Origin: Podospora bellae-mahoneyi
Lineage: Eukaryota > Ascomycota > Sordariomycetes > Sordariales > Podosporaceae
Assembly (NCBI RefSeq): GCF_035222275.1
Contig: NC_085883.1
Location: forward strand, 1,798,001-1,862,000
Reading direction: 5' to 3'
Length of the DNA: 64,000 nt
Part shown: one piece after another, positions 21,713 to 31,508 of the stretch
Layout of the letters: each line of letters begins with the position of its first letter
Position numbering within the stretch: position 1 is the first letter of the stretch
Notes under the pieces: generated by a model
What the model saw: only the letters and a program-made list of their open reading frames with translations
Told to the model about the DNA's origin: nothing
The model's database searches: none
Program-made: the position numbers and the translations under genes

Positions 21713-22648
21713 TATACGAAACGTCGTTTGTAACCGTGCGTTTTTGCCAAAGATCTGTAATTATTTAACTTTCCATTACTTTTATATGGAAATTAAAATA
21801 CCATGATATTTTGTTTTAATTACTTTTATTAATTTACCATATTATTATAAAGCTATTATTATATATTTTTTTAAGTAATTTTTACTATAATATCAACTTC
21901 AATACTTATATATCTATATTCTAGTTTAAAGGCAAGTTATACCGTTGTTTCTCTTACTTTTACCCTAGGTTATAAATTACATACGGTTCTTAAGTTTAAT
22001 TAATGTGACGAACTCCTATCTAAAACCTTTGAAAAGGATACTAGTCAAAGGCGTTTCTGAACAATTCTAGTTTGGTACAGCTAAACAATGTACAACAATA
22101 GCTTGTCTCAATCAGAATAGTCAAAGATACCAACGAATGTGACTTGAATTACATACTGCGGAACTGTTTGTTTGACACCGGCCAGTTCTTCTGTATATAT
22201 AGACTAGTAGATTACCTGGATCATTATGCCAAGTGTGATCGCGGATCTTTTCCTCCAGCGTAGGCTCACCATGGATCACGGTGCCAAGAGTAATTCTGGA
22301 TCACTTCTGTCACTTTAGAATCACTTGGATCACCTCGCCTCTGGCGCTCCCAGTCGCTCCACTTCCTATTGGTTTCTCTAACGATTAGCAAGGCACACCC
22401 CGTGCCCCGCATACTGTTCAACTTGCCTGTTGGCTTAGCTGTGACATAATATTAAATATTATTACATATTAAATTATAATAGAAAAAAGATTATTATAGT
22501 TTTAGAGATTATAAAAAATATTATATATAGTCTATTATAGGTTATTTTTAGGGAATTATCGATCCTCGGTTTTATAGCAATTCAGTAGCGAGTCAGATAG
22601 TTCTAATTCGGTAGCAAAAATGTACGGTTATAAACGACGTTTCGTATA
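21713..22648. mobile_element. RIP-damaged MITE-like DNA element with 36-bp terminal inverted repeats, TA target
   Basis: The left end (21713-21748, TATACGAAACGTCGTTT...) matches the reverse complement of the right end (22613-22648) in 32 of 36 bases. All four differences are C:G to T:A transitions, in the right copy at CpA or CpG sites, the signature of RIP. TA (or TATA) at both edges fits the target duplication of Tc1/mariner-type elements. Between the ends lie two strongly AT-rich arms (about 21760-22010 and 22440-22560) around a less AT-rich core. No transposase frame is visible, so it is a nonautonomous or gutted copy of about 936 bp. The exact superfamily is inferred from the TA edges only. 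Confidence 0.75.
22222..22345 (+). repeat. imperfect internal repeat around GGATCA inside the MITE-like element
   Basis: A TGGATCA..TGCCAAG..GGATC block near 22222 recurs near 22271, and further TGGATCAC copies follow near 22297 and 22324. The spacing is uneven and the copies diverged, consistent with subterminal repeats of a DNA element. Confidence 0.4.
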
Positions 22649-22989
22649 GAACGTATAGAGGAAATACAATATCGGCGGCTCTTCTACACTGAAGATATTG
22701 GTCAGAAGAGGCAAACCTGCACGGCTATGGGTAACTAAGGCACTAACATTTGTAATATCGCGAAAGAAGAGAAAAGACACGCAAGCACTCTATTCTAAGG
22801 TAATGATCATGGGATTGGGAGTCATCCACTATGACATGTCCTTAGAACCGGGGGCACCACAGATCATGTACCTATTGGTAGGTGTAACAAAGCCCATACT
22901 GAACAGGAACAACTGTAGGGCGGTGGCCTAGTAAAGTCACTGCCCGCGAAAAGTGAGGGCCAAGAAAGGCAAGGAAATTGATTCACAAG

Positions 22990-23560
22990 TTGATATTACA
23001 GAGGACATCCTTTGAGCAGGGTTCCCGTTAGCAACGACTTTTGCGCTGGCTGTTCCCCTGTTAGGCATACGTGTCGACGACCGGAATCCACGTTCATGAT
23101 CAAAAATACTTTGTTGATCATCTGGTCCTTTAAGTAGTACCAAAGCTGGTCGGCATTGTACCATGATTCGGACGCCTCAAGCTCCAGATGAGGATAGACG
23201 ATGTCGGACGGGACCAGATCATCTCCCTGCGGGGAACGACAGTCGCAAAGAGCTAAGGGCATGTGGCTTACAGCAAGCTCCTGTAATGGCCTCCACACAC
23301 TGGCGTACGGTACCTCATGAAACAGTATCTGTTGGAACTCTTACCTACTTCACGATATGCCATCGTCTTTTAAGAAGAGTCTCGGCTTTGCTCTCCACGC
23401 TTGAGGCGAATTCTAGTTTCGGCGCCCTCTTTGGAGATATCTGGTGACATAATAGATGTGATTAGCGGCAACTTCCCACCTTATGACGGTACTACTGTTG
23501 TGTTATATGTTTGGGAATTTATATCTCACCAACATGCGCCCTCAGAATATGACTTAATCA
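22990..23560 (-). pseudogene. decayed CmcJ-like (asaB/GA4-desaturase type) oxidoreductase
   Basis: On minus, WRPLQELAVSHMPLALCD, DDLVPSDIVYPH and WYYLKDQMINKVFLIMNVDS match the order of the fungal CmcJ/AsaB family (usual NVWRPI..PLALCD..DLVPSD..YPH..WYYxxDQ). A 49-nt intron (23348-23300, GTAGGT...CCAG) rejoins KAETLLKRRWHIV to NVWRPL exactly as in relatives, so this was a spliced gene. Upstream, SPDISKEGAETRI, resembling the family's earlier block, lies in another frame, and downstream of NVDS the frame runs into unrelated residues where the family's end should be. N-terminal third not found. It looks like a host secondary-metabolism gene in decay next to the MITE. Confidence 0.6.
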
Positions 23561-23934
23561 TTTTCTTGGGTGCCCCACCTGGCCGCTCTTTACGGGGAGT
23601 TCTCTACCGGCGGATCTTCATTGTCTTGTTAGCTTGCTTCACATGGTAGCGGATCGCAGCCCGATTTGAGAACGGAGATGACATATCACATAGTGTAAAC
23701 AACTACGGTGCATGTTTTCAGTCAGGTCATGTGATTTTGCTGCCCTCCTGGTTTTGAAGGCATTCCCAACCTCATCAATAGCGATGCTGACATTTTCGTA
23801 GAATGCAACATATATAGCAACTCAGATGCAGGCCAAGGGGTGCATCCCTGCCTTGCAACTATATCTACAGAGGATATATACTTACACAACACTAATATGA
23901 TTTATTTCTGAAAATCTAGAGATAGTAATGTGAA

Positions 23935-24060
23935 TTGTGGGGTTGGTGATGACGATAGTAGTGGATGATAGTGATGATAGTGATGGATGTTGTGGTGGTG
24001 ATTGTGATAGTGTAGTGGTGTTGGTGGTGATGATGGAGTTGTCCTAGGAGTGATGATCAT
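23935..24060 (+). repeat. GATGATAGTGATGG / GGTGGTGATT simple-sequence tract
   Basis: About 125 bp composed of imperfect trinucleotide-like units of GAT, GGT and TAG, almost free of C on the plus strand. Confidence 0.6.
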
Positions 24061-24459
24061 CAACAAATAGAACGCAACAGCAGCAACACCAGAGCATCAT
24101 CAATCATCGTGACTCAGCCTTCAGCCTCACTGTCGACAAATCTCCAGTGACGGCGGATGACGGGCTGGTCTGGCAGGCCGAGACAGACAGTAGCAGCAGC
24201 AGCAGGAGCAACAATACCAAAACACCAAAAGCCAACCATCACCACCCAACCTCACCACCACCACAAAATCTCAAAAAAGATATGAGAGAACAACCAGTCA
24301 CGTCGGATTCGGACTGACAACTCCTACCTGCGGTTGAGGTTTTGCTTCTTAGCCTTTTTACTCCCTCCTTTCCACCTAGCCGGACCAGCTCTTACTAGTG
24401 AGGCTTCAAGGCTTATTTGTTGCTTTCCTTATTGAACTCGTTCAAGTTTTACTTTGAAC

Positions 24460-24512
24460 GGTACCACTGGGAGTCAAACCCAGAGAGTGGTACCAATTTA
24501 GCCACCGGTACC
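24460..24512 (-). repeat. tRNA-derived fossil lacking the anticodon arm (SINE-head-like)
   Basis: On minus from 24512 to 24460: a 7-bp acceptor stem (GGTACCG paired with TGGTACC, one G-T), a box A-like TGGCTAAATTGG, and a T arm CTGGG/TTTGACT/CCCAG resembling box B except T for C at one site. The anticodon arm is missing, with only five bases between the D-arm side and the T arm, so it cannot be a working tRNA. It may be the head of a short retroposed element or a deleted tRNA copy. No CCA or clear tail was seen. Confidence 0.5.
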
Positions 24513-25518
24513 GAGTGGTGAGCACCTTTTCCACAGGATAAAGAAAGGGTACCAATACACTACTAGACTGGTAGTTGTCTCTGCTATTTGATACCTGCTA
24601 CATGCGGGACCTTATACATAAAGGGTCTGTTGGCAGTTGGTGTCTGTTGTGATTGCTGGGCTAGCGTGGGAGGGCAGCATGTCATGTGATGTTGTGCTGT
24701 GTTGATGTCGACCGAGCCGGCAGCAGAGCGAGGTGGTGTTGGCGGTGTTGTGACAGTGGCAGTCCTCGATGAGCCATGTGGTCATGATATCCGGGCAAGC
24801 TTCATTAACTAGGCACATACTCATCACATTGAACATGTCTAGCCTCGAAAAGATATTCCTCAGGCTCGTCGGGATGTCAATCTTAGGTGTCCGGTGCAGT
24901 AGGTAATGACGTCGCATTACATAATCACGATATTCGGATTTAATTCAGGGGAGATTTGATTTACGAATTTGTTTTCCCCACCCAGCCCCTGACAGCACTT
25001 GGCAACCGCAGCATCGGGTTCGCGCTAAATGAGGCGAGACGCGGTGCACGAGCCTCCGGAAGGGGGGCCGCGTGAACTGGTTCCCGACTTCCCGCTCATG
25101 CATTTTCTGGGATTCTTCTTCAGGCGATTCCAGAGCAATCTTGTTGCTGACCCGCATCTTGCCAGCGCCGTTTAATTTTCTCTTCTTTCTTTTCTGTTCT
25201 GCAAAAGACGAGAGTTGCTACCTACTACACACACATTTTTCTAATCTCCCGATTTCTTCTTCCACCTTCATTTGCTGCCCATCGCTTCTGCTTACCAATT
25301 GCCCCTATCTCGCCAACTCTTGCATGGGTCGTGGTATCTAACTTTGCGCCGTCAACACGCCGGCTCCCAACTTGCATTGACACACAAGACACCACCAGCG
25401 GGAACCTGTGCGTTGACGGTTCGGTGCTTGTCCCGTCATTCCTGCCATTGACTTTTCCGATACCCACCCCAGCGGCCAAGCAAGCTCCAAGTTTCAACAG
25501 CACCACACACACCTCGCC

Positions 25519-28500
25519 ATGGAGGAGCCACGACAGACCAAGCCGACCGGCATTCCTAGGCTCTCCAAAATACCTGTTTCTGGCCAAACAACATCCACAT
25601 CCAAGCTTCCTGTACCGCGATCTAATTCTGTACGAACATCGCCCTCGCGGGAATCCCTGAAACCCAGTACCACCACCGGACAACTACGCAATCCAAAGCT
25701 CAGGACCGCCGCCTCTCGCGATCAATTGGCGACGGCAGCCAGCTCACCTGTTCCGGTTCGCTCCGTATCATCACCCCATACCAGGACATCGCTTTCCCAC
25801 ACGTCTGGAAATGCTAGGAATGCCGCGAACAAGGCCAACCCAGGCTTCACCCCCCAGCCCATGAGGCTGCTGAAACCAGGAGGACAGCCCGCGAACCAGT
25901 CCACACGCTCGACCTCAACTTCCCGTGCCCCGAAACGTCAGCCTTCTCAGCAGTGGATTTCTGCCGCTACGGTCGACGAGCCGCTGATCGAGGAACCCGA
26001 ACATACTGTAACTGTGGAATATGTTGGAAATGATGTGGAGTTGGAGTCTCCCCCCGATTCAGCAAAGCTACGACCTTCGCTTTCCGAGAGAACCATGGAA
26101 ACCTTGTCTCGTCTACCCTCCTCGCCCTCGGTCAAAGGAAAAGCTGCGGCATCCTTCTTCGATGTCACTGGTAACGGCAGACAGTCGCCGTCACGACCTG
26201 GGAGTCGGTCCTCTCGGCCCGGATCGAGTCACCAGTCTGAGGGTTCAAATGGCCATTCACGCGGCAGCAGACCAGGCTCTCGCGTGGGCTTGGATTCTCC
26301 GGTAACATCAACCTTCGGATCACGAATTGCCACCTATCAGACGACCGTCTCCACTGTTGAGAACATACCCCTACGTGGCAGGAGAAGCATTCAATCATTC
26401 CAGCTACACTCTGTCAAGACACCATCAAAGGGTGTCCGGACTTCGGTTTATGAAATAAAGTCCCCATCCACCATTTCCTTCCCTCGCACTCGCACGCCCA
26501 GCCCTGAGAAGCAGGCCCCGGATGTTGCAGTATCACGGTTTGGCGCAAAGACCGTGGCTACTGGTTTGAGGAAACGGCAATCAGTGAATGGGCTGATGAA
26601 GAAACCGTCCACACCTGCACTCCGCAAACAGCCGCCAACTGAGACAACTAGAAAAGCCTCTCCAGCATCGCAAATGTCTTCGGCCACTTCAAACGAGGGG
26701 ACGCACCCGTCTGGCGGCTCGGTTGTATCAGGAAGCACTGCACTCACAGCAGATTCTGGAGATTCCACCCCCGGACAAGCATACCGCAAAGCTTCGTCCG
26801 CTCTGCGTGAGCAAATCGCCAAGGCAAAGGCGGCGAAGCGAGCTGCTGCTTCACAGCAAGCATTTTCTGAGCTTGGAAGTAGTCTACCTGAGGAGCCTCC
26901 TCTGGTGCCGACTGACAACAGCTTTGACTTTGGCTTACACCATGACCCCTTCCATCAGCACCGTGATGATAAATCGCAGGAAAAGGTGCTGCGAAGCCGG
27001 CTGGAGACAGCGAGGACCAGTGGTCGGCTCAACATTGCCGCCATGGGTCTTCGAAAAATCCCAGCTGACGTTCTCAACATGTACAATCTTGAGTTGGTTG
27101 GACAATCTGGCGGTGCCTGGGCCGAGAGTGTTGATCTCACCAGGTTTGTTGCTGCTGACAACGAGCTGGAGATGATTGCCGAATCTGTGTTCCCAGATGT
27201 CGACCCCCAGGAATTTGCGGATGATGAGGATAGCCAAGGAAATATCTTTTTGGGACTGGAGACACTGGACTTGCATGGAAACATGCTCATTTCCTTGCCG
27301 ATGGGGTTGAGACGCCTATCATTGCTCACTTCGCTCAATCTGGTAAGTTTGCACAATGCAGTCGAGATATCACTTGGTCCTTTGCTGACGACCATTCAAA
27401 GTCTGTCAACCGACTGGCGAACAACTCGCTCAAGGTTATATCTCAGATCACCTCTCTGCGCGACCTGAAACTCGGTGGCAACCTTTTGTACGGGCCACTT
27501 GAACCTTGCTTCTCCGACTTGAAGTACCTTGAAATTTTGGATCTTCATGGCAACAACATTGCATCATTGCCTACCAACTTTGGCAGCCTTTCTCGTCTTA
27601 GGATTCTCAACATTGGCGAGAACGGGTTCGAGACTCTGCCTTTCGAGACGCTTGCGGCCTTGCCCCTGACAGAGCTAATTGCACGCAAGAACCAGCTGCG
27701 CGGCACACTCGTGGAAGAGCCGGTGCAATCGCTTCCAACCCTCCAGATATTGGATGTTTCCTCCAACCAACTGGCGCATATTTGCTCGACGGGTCGCTCG
27801 ATTGCCATGCCTGCTTTACACCAGCTGTGTGTTTCGATGAATCGCCTACAGTCGCTTCCCGACATTGGGAACTGGGCCGCTTTGCATACCATTGCGGCTG
27901 ACGAGAACAGCATCAATGCTATCCCTGAAGGATTCACCAAGCTGTCTCAGCTTCGCTCTGTTGACTTTTCTAGCAATGACATTCGGGTCATCCCTGCCGA
28001 GATTGGCCAAATGGAGAGTCTTGCCATGCTTCGGCTGAGTGGTAACCCTTTGCGAGAGAAGAAGTTCAGTACCATGAGCACCGAGGAGATGAAGGAGATA
28101 CTTGCTCAGAGACTCGAGCCACCCGCAGATTTTGAGACGCAGCCCGAACCTCAGCTTGAACCACAGCCCGAATCCCACGTCGAAGCTCAACCTGAACCCC
28201 CAGCCGAGGGTCAACCTGAACTTCAGCCTGAACCTCAAATCGAACCTCAACCTGAACTCCAAGCCGCACCTCGGGTTGAACCCCAAGCCCAGCCAGCTCA
28301 AACTGATGGTGCAGAAGAGACGCCTGTCCCCCAGGTGACGGGGCCTGTTGCCTCCCACGACGACGCTGACGACAGTCGCTCCGATATGGACGATTTTGCG
28401 ACCCCGCCAACGTCCGCGCCGACGTCTCCTGCTCGATCACGATCTCAAACCATCACCAGACAAATGTGGCCCGTTAAGCCCGGCGGCGTTTTGGACCGGT

Positions 28501-29174
28501 CCAACACCGAGTCATCCTCTCTGCACCCCCTCATCAGCTCCAAGGTTGCGGCCAGCAACCAAGTCAAGGAAATCCAGCTCCACCACAACCTGTTTACCTG
28601 CCTCCCGGAATCCCTGACCTTTTTTGCCGAGACGATGACTGCGCTGTCGCTGGCTCACAACCAGCTGGTCCGGGAATCCTACCTGGGCGGCGCCAGCGGC
28701 AACGAAAAGATTGAGCTCCCAGCTCTGAAGGAACTCAACCTCTCGCACAACCACATTACCGGTTTGGGCCCACTGGTGGCCCATCTGATGGCGCCGAATC
28801 TGGAAAAGGTCGATGTGAGCTTCAACCGGATCTCGTGTCTGCCGCCGGGGACGACGCTGAGGGATGCGTTTCCCGAGTTGGTGGTGCTGCACATTTCGAA
28901 TAATCACCTGGTGGAGCTGGAGCCGGAGTCGATTAGGGGGATGAGGGTTGTGGATGCTAGTAATAATGATATTGCGCATTTGAATCCGAGGATTGGGTTG
29001 CTGGGGGGTGTGCTGGAGAGGTTGGAGGTGAGCGGGAATCGGTTTAGGGTGCCGAAGTGGAGTGTGCTGGAGAGGGGGACGGAGGCTACGCTGCGGTGGT
29101 TGAGGGGGCGGGTGCCGGTTGCGGAGATGGGGGAGGCGGCTAGGGGGGAGGGGGCGGGGGAGGAGGTTGATTGA
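25519..29174 (+). CDS. long leucine-rich-repeat protein with SxIP-type N-terminus
   Basis: Two exons (25519-27342, 27402-29174; 59-nt intron GTAAGT...AAAG in phase 0) give 1198 residues. Residues 1-470 are disordered, Ser/Pro/Arg-rich and basic. TGIP and SKIP occur at about residues 10-20 (PTGIPRLSKIPV), the SxIP-type motif that docks proteins onto EB1. From about residue 490 LRR units run (LRKIPADVLNMYNLELV; LETLDLHGNMLISLPMGL; LEILDLHGNNIASLP; RSVDFSSNDIRVIPAEI), closest in look to LRRC40/LAP-type repeats. A Q-P-E-P tract of about 55 residues (28130-28310) splits the repeats, which resume at KEIQLHHNLFTCLPESL. The splice rejoins LTSLNL to SVNRLANNSLKVI, itself a repeat. Function unknown; scaffold role at cortex or microtubules is inference. 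Confidence 0.88.
28130..28310 (+). repeat. QPEP-coding degenerate repeat within the LRR gene
   Basis: Units of about 6-12 nt coding variants of QPEPQ/EPQ (CAGCCCGAACCTCAG-like) make an acidic Pro-rich linker between two LRR blocks. The copies differ mainly at third positions, suggesting slippage with later drift. Confidence 0.75.
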
Positions 29175-29532
29175 CTGTTTGGAGGGTTCAGGTGGTTTTC
29201 TGTTGTGTGGTTTCTGATGGGGGTGTTTTTTCCGGTGGGGGGTTTGGTGGGATATTATTTTTAACTGTGGGCTGCGAGGTTTGTCTTGTTTCTTCGCTTC
29301 TCACTCGCGGTTTGCTGTTTCTTGTAGGTTATCATTTGCTAGGGCTCTCTTTTTTTTCTGGGGCCGAGTATGTTTGATACCATTTCTTGGGGGTTGTTTC
29401 TACTGGGTGATGGCGGTGTGTAGGGAGTGTATTTAATTGTGTATCATTATCTTCTGTCTGGGCTGGTTTGTCTGGCTTGTCTACCCGGCTTGAAGGGGGC
29501 TGAGGCGTGCCTTATCTGATGTGACGTGTACG

Positions 29533-29560
29533 TAGGGTAGGGTAGGGTAGGGCAGGAGGG
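29533..29560 (+). repeat. (TAGGG)n tandem repeat
   Basis: Four TAGGG units followed by a GGGCAGGAGGG variant. Four or more G-triplets are spaced by two bases, so a G-quadruplex is possible. The unit is not the fungal telomere TTAGGG. Confidence 0.7.
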
Positions 29561-29655
29561 CAACGAGGCATTTTCAACATTGTCGAAAAGCTTTGTGAAA
29601 TCTTGTTTCTTAAAATCAGCTCGTGGCTTTGCTCGTGACATGGGATGGCGGCGCC

Positions 29656-29683
29656 GGGGTTTGGGTTTGGGTTTGGGTTTGGG
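29656..29683 (+). repeat. (GGGTTT)n tandem repeat
   Basis: Five G-triplets separated by TTT. Strong G-quadruplex potential; differs from the TTAGGG telomere unit. Confidence 0.7.
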
Positions 29684-29847
29684 CAGAGGCGGGTTGTGAT
29701 GATTTGAGATTTTTTGTCTTTTTCTTTTCTTTTCTTTTCAGTAGTTTTGCAAATTTGACAACGGCCATTGAGACCCGACACGAGACGAGGCTTACCGCTA
29801 GAACATGAGACCTATCACCAGGACGACAATCATCCCTAGCTGAAAAC

Positions 29848-29997
29848 ATGATGGAACCCAAAGACATGGTCGGGGTTGCGGTAGGGGCTGCTGTTGGCGG
29901 CCTACTGGTTTGGTTCTTGACAGGAAAGATTTCTCAACATTTTAGGGAGAGGCGAGAGGCGAAGAGAGGGTCAAGGGAGGGGGGGGAAACAATTTGA
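29848..29997 (+). CDS. possible 49-residue single-pass membrane peptide
   Basis: An ATG-started frame gives MMEPKDMVGVAVGAAVGGLL, then VWFLTGKISQHFRERREAKR and a short polar end. There is one hydrophobic helix with small-residue packing (GVAVGAAVGG), followed by a strongly basic cytosol-type tail, which is what a real tail of a one-pass membrane protein looks like. It stands alone in a 1.4-kb gap between the LRR gene and DPM3. Too short to name, and chance cannot be excluded. Confidence 0.35.
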   Translation: MMEPKDMVGVAVGAAVGGLLVWFLTGKISQHFRERREAKRGSREGGETI

Positions 29998-30617
29998 GGG
30001 ATTTGGAGGCAATGACGGCAGCGACGAGATTAACGGGACGATGGGACTGCCAACACCCGAGAAGATGCTTGAAGTGATACCGCTTAGAAGGTGCTGAAAA
30101 TACGAGGTAGTTTTGGTAGCAAAAATACAGGATGGAGTACAAGCCAAATGTCCTTCCCCGTCTTCAAGCATTTAATATTCACGTCATCCTCCCTCTATTC
30201 TATTGCTCTTCTCTGGAGTACCGTTTATTCAACGGCCGTGTATAAGAAGAGCATGACACATAACCCTAACCCCCACACTTTCCCCCTTCCCCAAGTTCTA
30301 AACCTGGCCCCACAGAAATTACCCCCTGGTCGGTGCACCCTTGTATCACCCCTGACGCGCCACGGTGTGCAACTGCTTGCGCGCCGGACGGACCACCAGC
30401 CTCCAAAGTGTCCCTTTGCAATTCAACGACGACAGACAATCACCACCACCCCAACCCGCGCGCTCATTTTGGCATGTCTCCCCGTTCCAATCAATCCTCC
30501 CAATTCCAATCAACTAACAGTTCCCTCTCTAATTCCAGATTTCCATTTTCTACCCTCCTTTATCTTACGAGTTTCCACCAACCATCAAGCAACAACTTTC
30601 CTTTCAAAACGAAAACA
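29998..30617 (+). other. DPM3 5' region
   Basis: C-rich, G-poor leader sequence up to the DPM3 ATG. The overlapping ORF at 30091-30621 is judged to be a by-product of low stop density in this composition. Confidence 0.5.
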
Positions 30618-31038
30618 ATGACGCGCGCCCAGCAGACCATCTCCCTCGCCTTGTTGGTGACTTCGGTACGCTCCCACGACCTTGCCAGTTCCACAAACGA
30701 TTGCTGATAAATTGTGTGGTGGAATAGCTCTACCTCTCCCTCTACTTGGGCTTGATCCCCTTACCAGCTGTTGTTCAGGACGAGATTATCCCTGTGGTGA
30801 GTCCCCCCCACCCCTTTTGGGGGTTATAATGTGCGGTGGGTGGTGGTGGTGGTGGGTTAACAAAGTAAATAACAAGCTCCCCTTCTGGTCCCTCGTCACG
30901 TTTGGCGCCTGGCTGCTCTTCCGGCTGGGATGGGGCATGCTCACCTTCAAGGACACGCCCGAGGCGTACGACGAGTTGATGGAGGAGATTAAGCTGGCCA
31001 AGGCGGATTTGAGGGTTAGGGGGGTGGATGTTGATTAA
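30618..31038 (+). CDS. DPM3: dolichol-phosphate mannosyltransferase subunit 3
   Basis: Three exons (30618-30665, 30728-30796, 30877-31038) with introns of 62 and 80 nt give 92 residues, the same length as human DPM3. Two membrane helices (ISLALLVTSLYLSLYLGLIP and LPFWSLVTFGAWLLFRLGWG) are followed by the conserved cytosolic coil TFKDTPEAYDELMEEIKLAKADLRVRG, which binds the catalytic subunit Dpm1. The protein anchors Dpm1 in the ER membrane for dolichol-P-mannose synthesis, feeding N-glycans, GPI anchors and O-mannosylation. Alternative use of the earlier GTGACT as donor would remove VTS; GTACGC is the better donor. Confidence 0.92.
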
Positions 31039-31508
31039 AATGTGGCGACTACAGATAAAAGGATACGGGTGTTTGAGGGGGGAGGGGGGGGGGCGCGGAT
31101 GGAAAGAGGTAGGAAAATGAAAAAGATTATAATACAAAAAGTATTGAGATCCAAGAAGGCAAAAAGCTCACCAAGCCTCCCTCCCGGGCTTGGTTACGAA
31201 AAACCCCGAAAGGTTTTACTTTGACAAAGACTCGAACGAACGCCCCTTGGTAGCTACATTGTAAGGCCTTACCTAGGTCGGCGCCGCGACTCCCAATACT
31301 GCTACGCCATTTGGCGAGAGCCGGGTTGGGAGTCTTGTTCGGTGGGGGAAGGTGCGGGGCGCTAGTACTTATACCGTGGGAGCAGCTGTTATAGCGGAAG
31401 GAGCGTCGCAGATAAGGCATGTCACGAGCTATCATTTCATGCTACAAGATGCTGATAAATACATGTGTGTTTCTGGAACCTACACAGCTCTGGTGCTGTC
31501 TCCTGCTC
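31039..31508. other. convergent 3' flanks of DPM3 and the coiled-coil gene
   Basis: 470 bp with a G-run near 31080 and no gene. A GTTCGAGTC-like stretch on minus near 31235 is not a tRNA arm, because its flanks do not pair. Confidence 0.5.

Larger units (their letters stand above)
22649..25518. other. 2.9-kb gene-poor repeat patch
   Basis: Apart from the decayed oxidoreductase and the tRNA-like fossil no gene is supported. GTGATGATAG/TGGTGGTGAT simple sequence runs at about 23935-24060, an AGCAGCAGCAG stretch near 24190, and a GTTCAA...TTGAAC hairpin at 24439-24458. The final 500 bp (25020-25518) are normal GC and carry the LRR gene promoter. Confidence 0.5.
29175..29847. other. LRR gene 3' flank with two G-rich tandem repeats
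   Basis: Contains GGGTA-type repeats at 29533-29560 and GGGTTT-type repeats at 29656-29683, plus a TTTTC-rich run near 29715-29740. No gene. Confidence 0.55.

Noticed and set aside
24455-24490. Possible LTR-element primer binding site complementary to a tRNA 3' end
   Set aside because: The complementarity extends over the whole T arm and acceptor on both sides, which fits a tRNA-derived fossil better; no LTR ends or retroelement genes flank it.
31215-31250. GTTCGAGTC on minus as a tRNA arm
   Set aside because: No pairing stem around the loop and no box A at the right distance.
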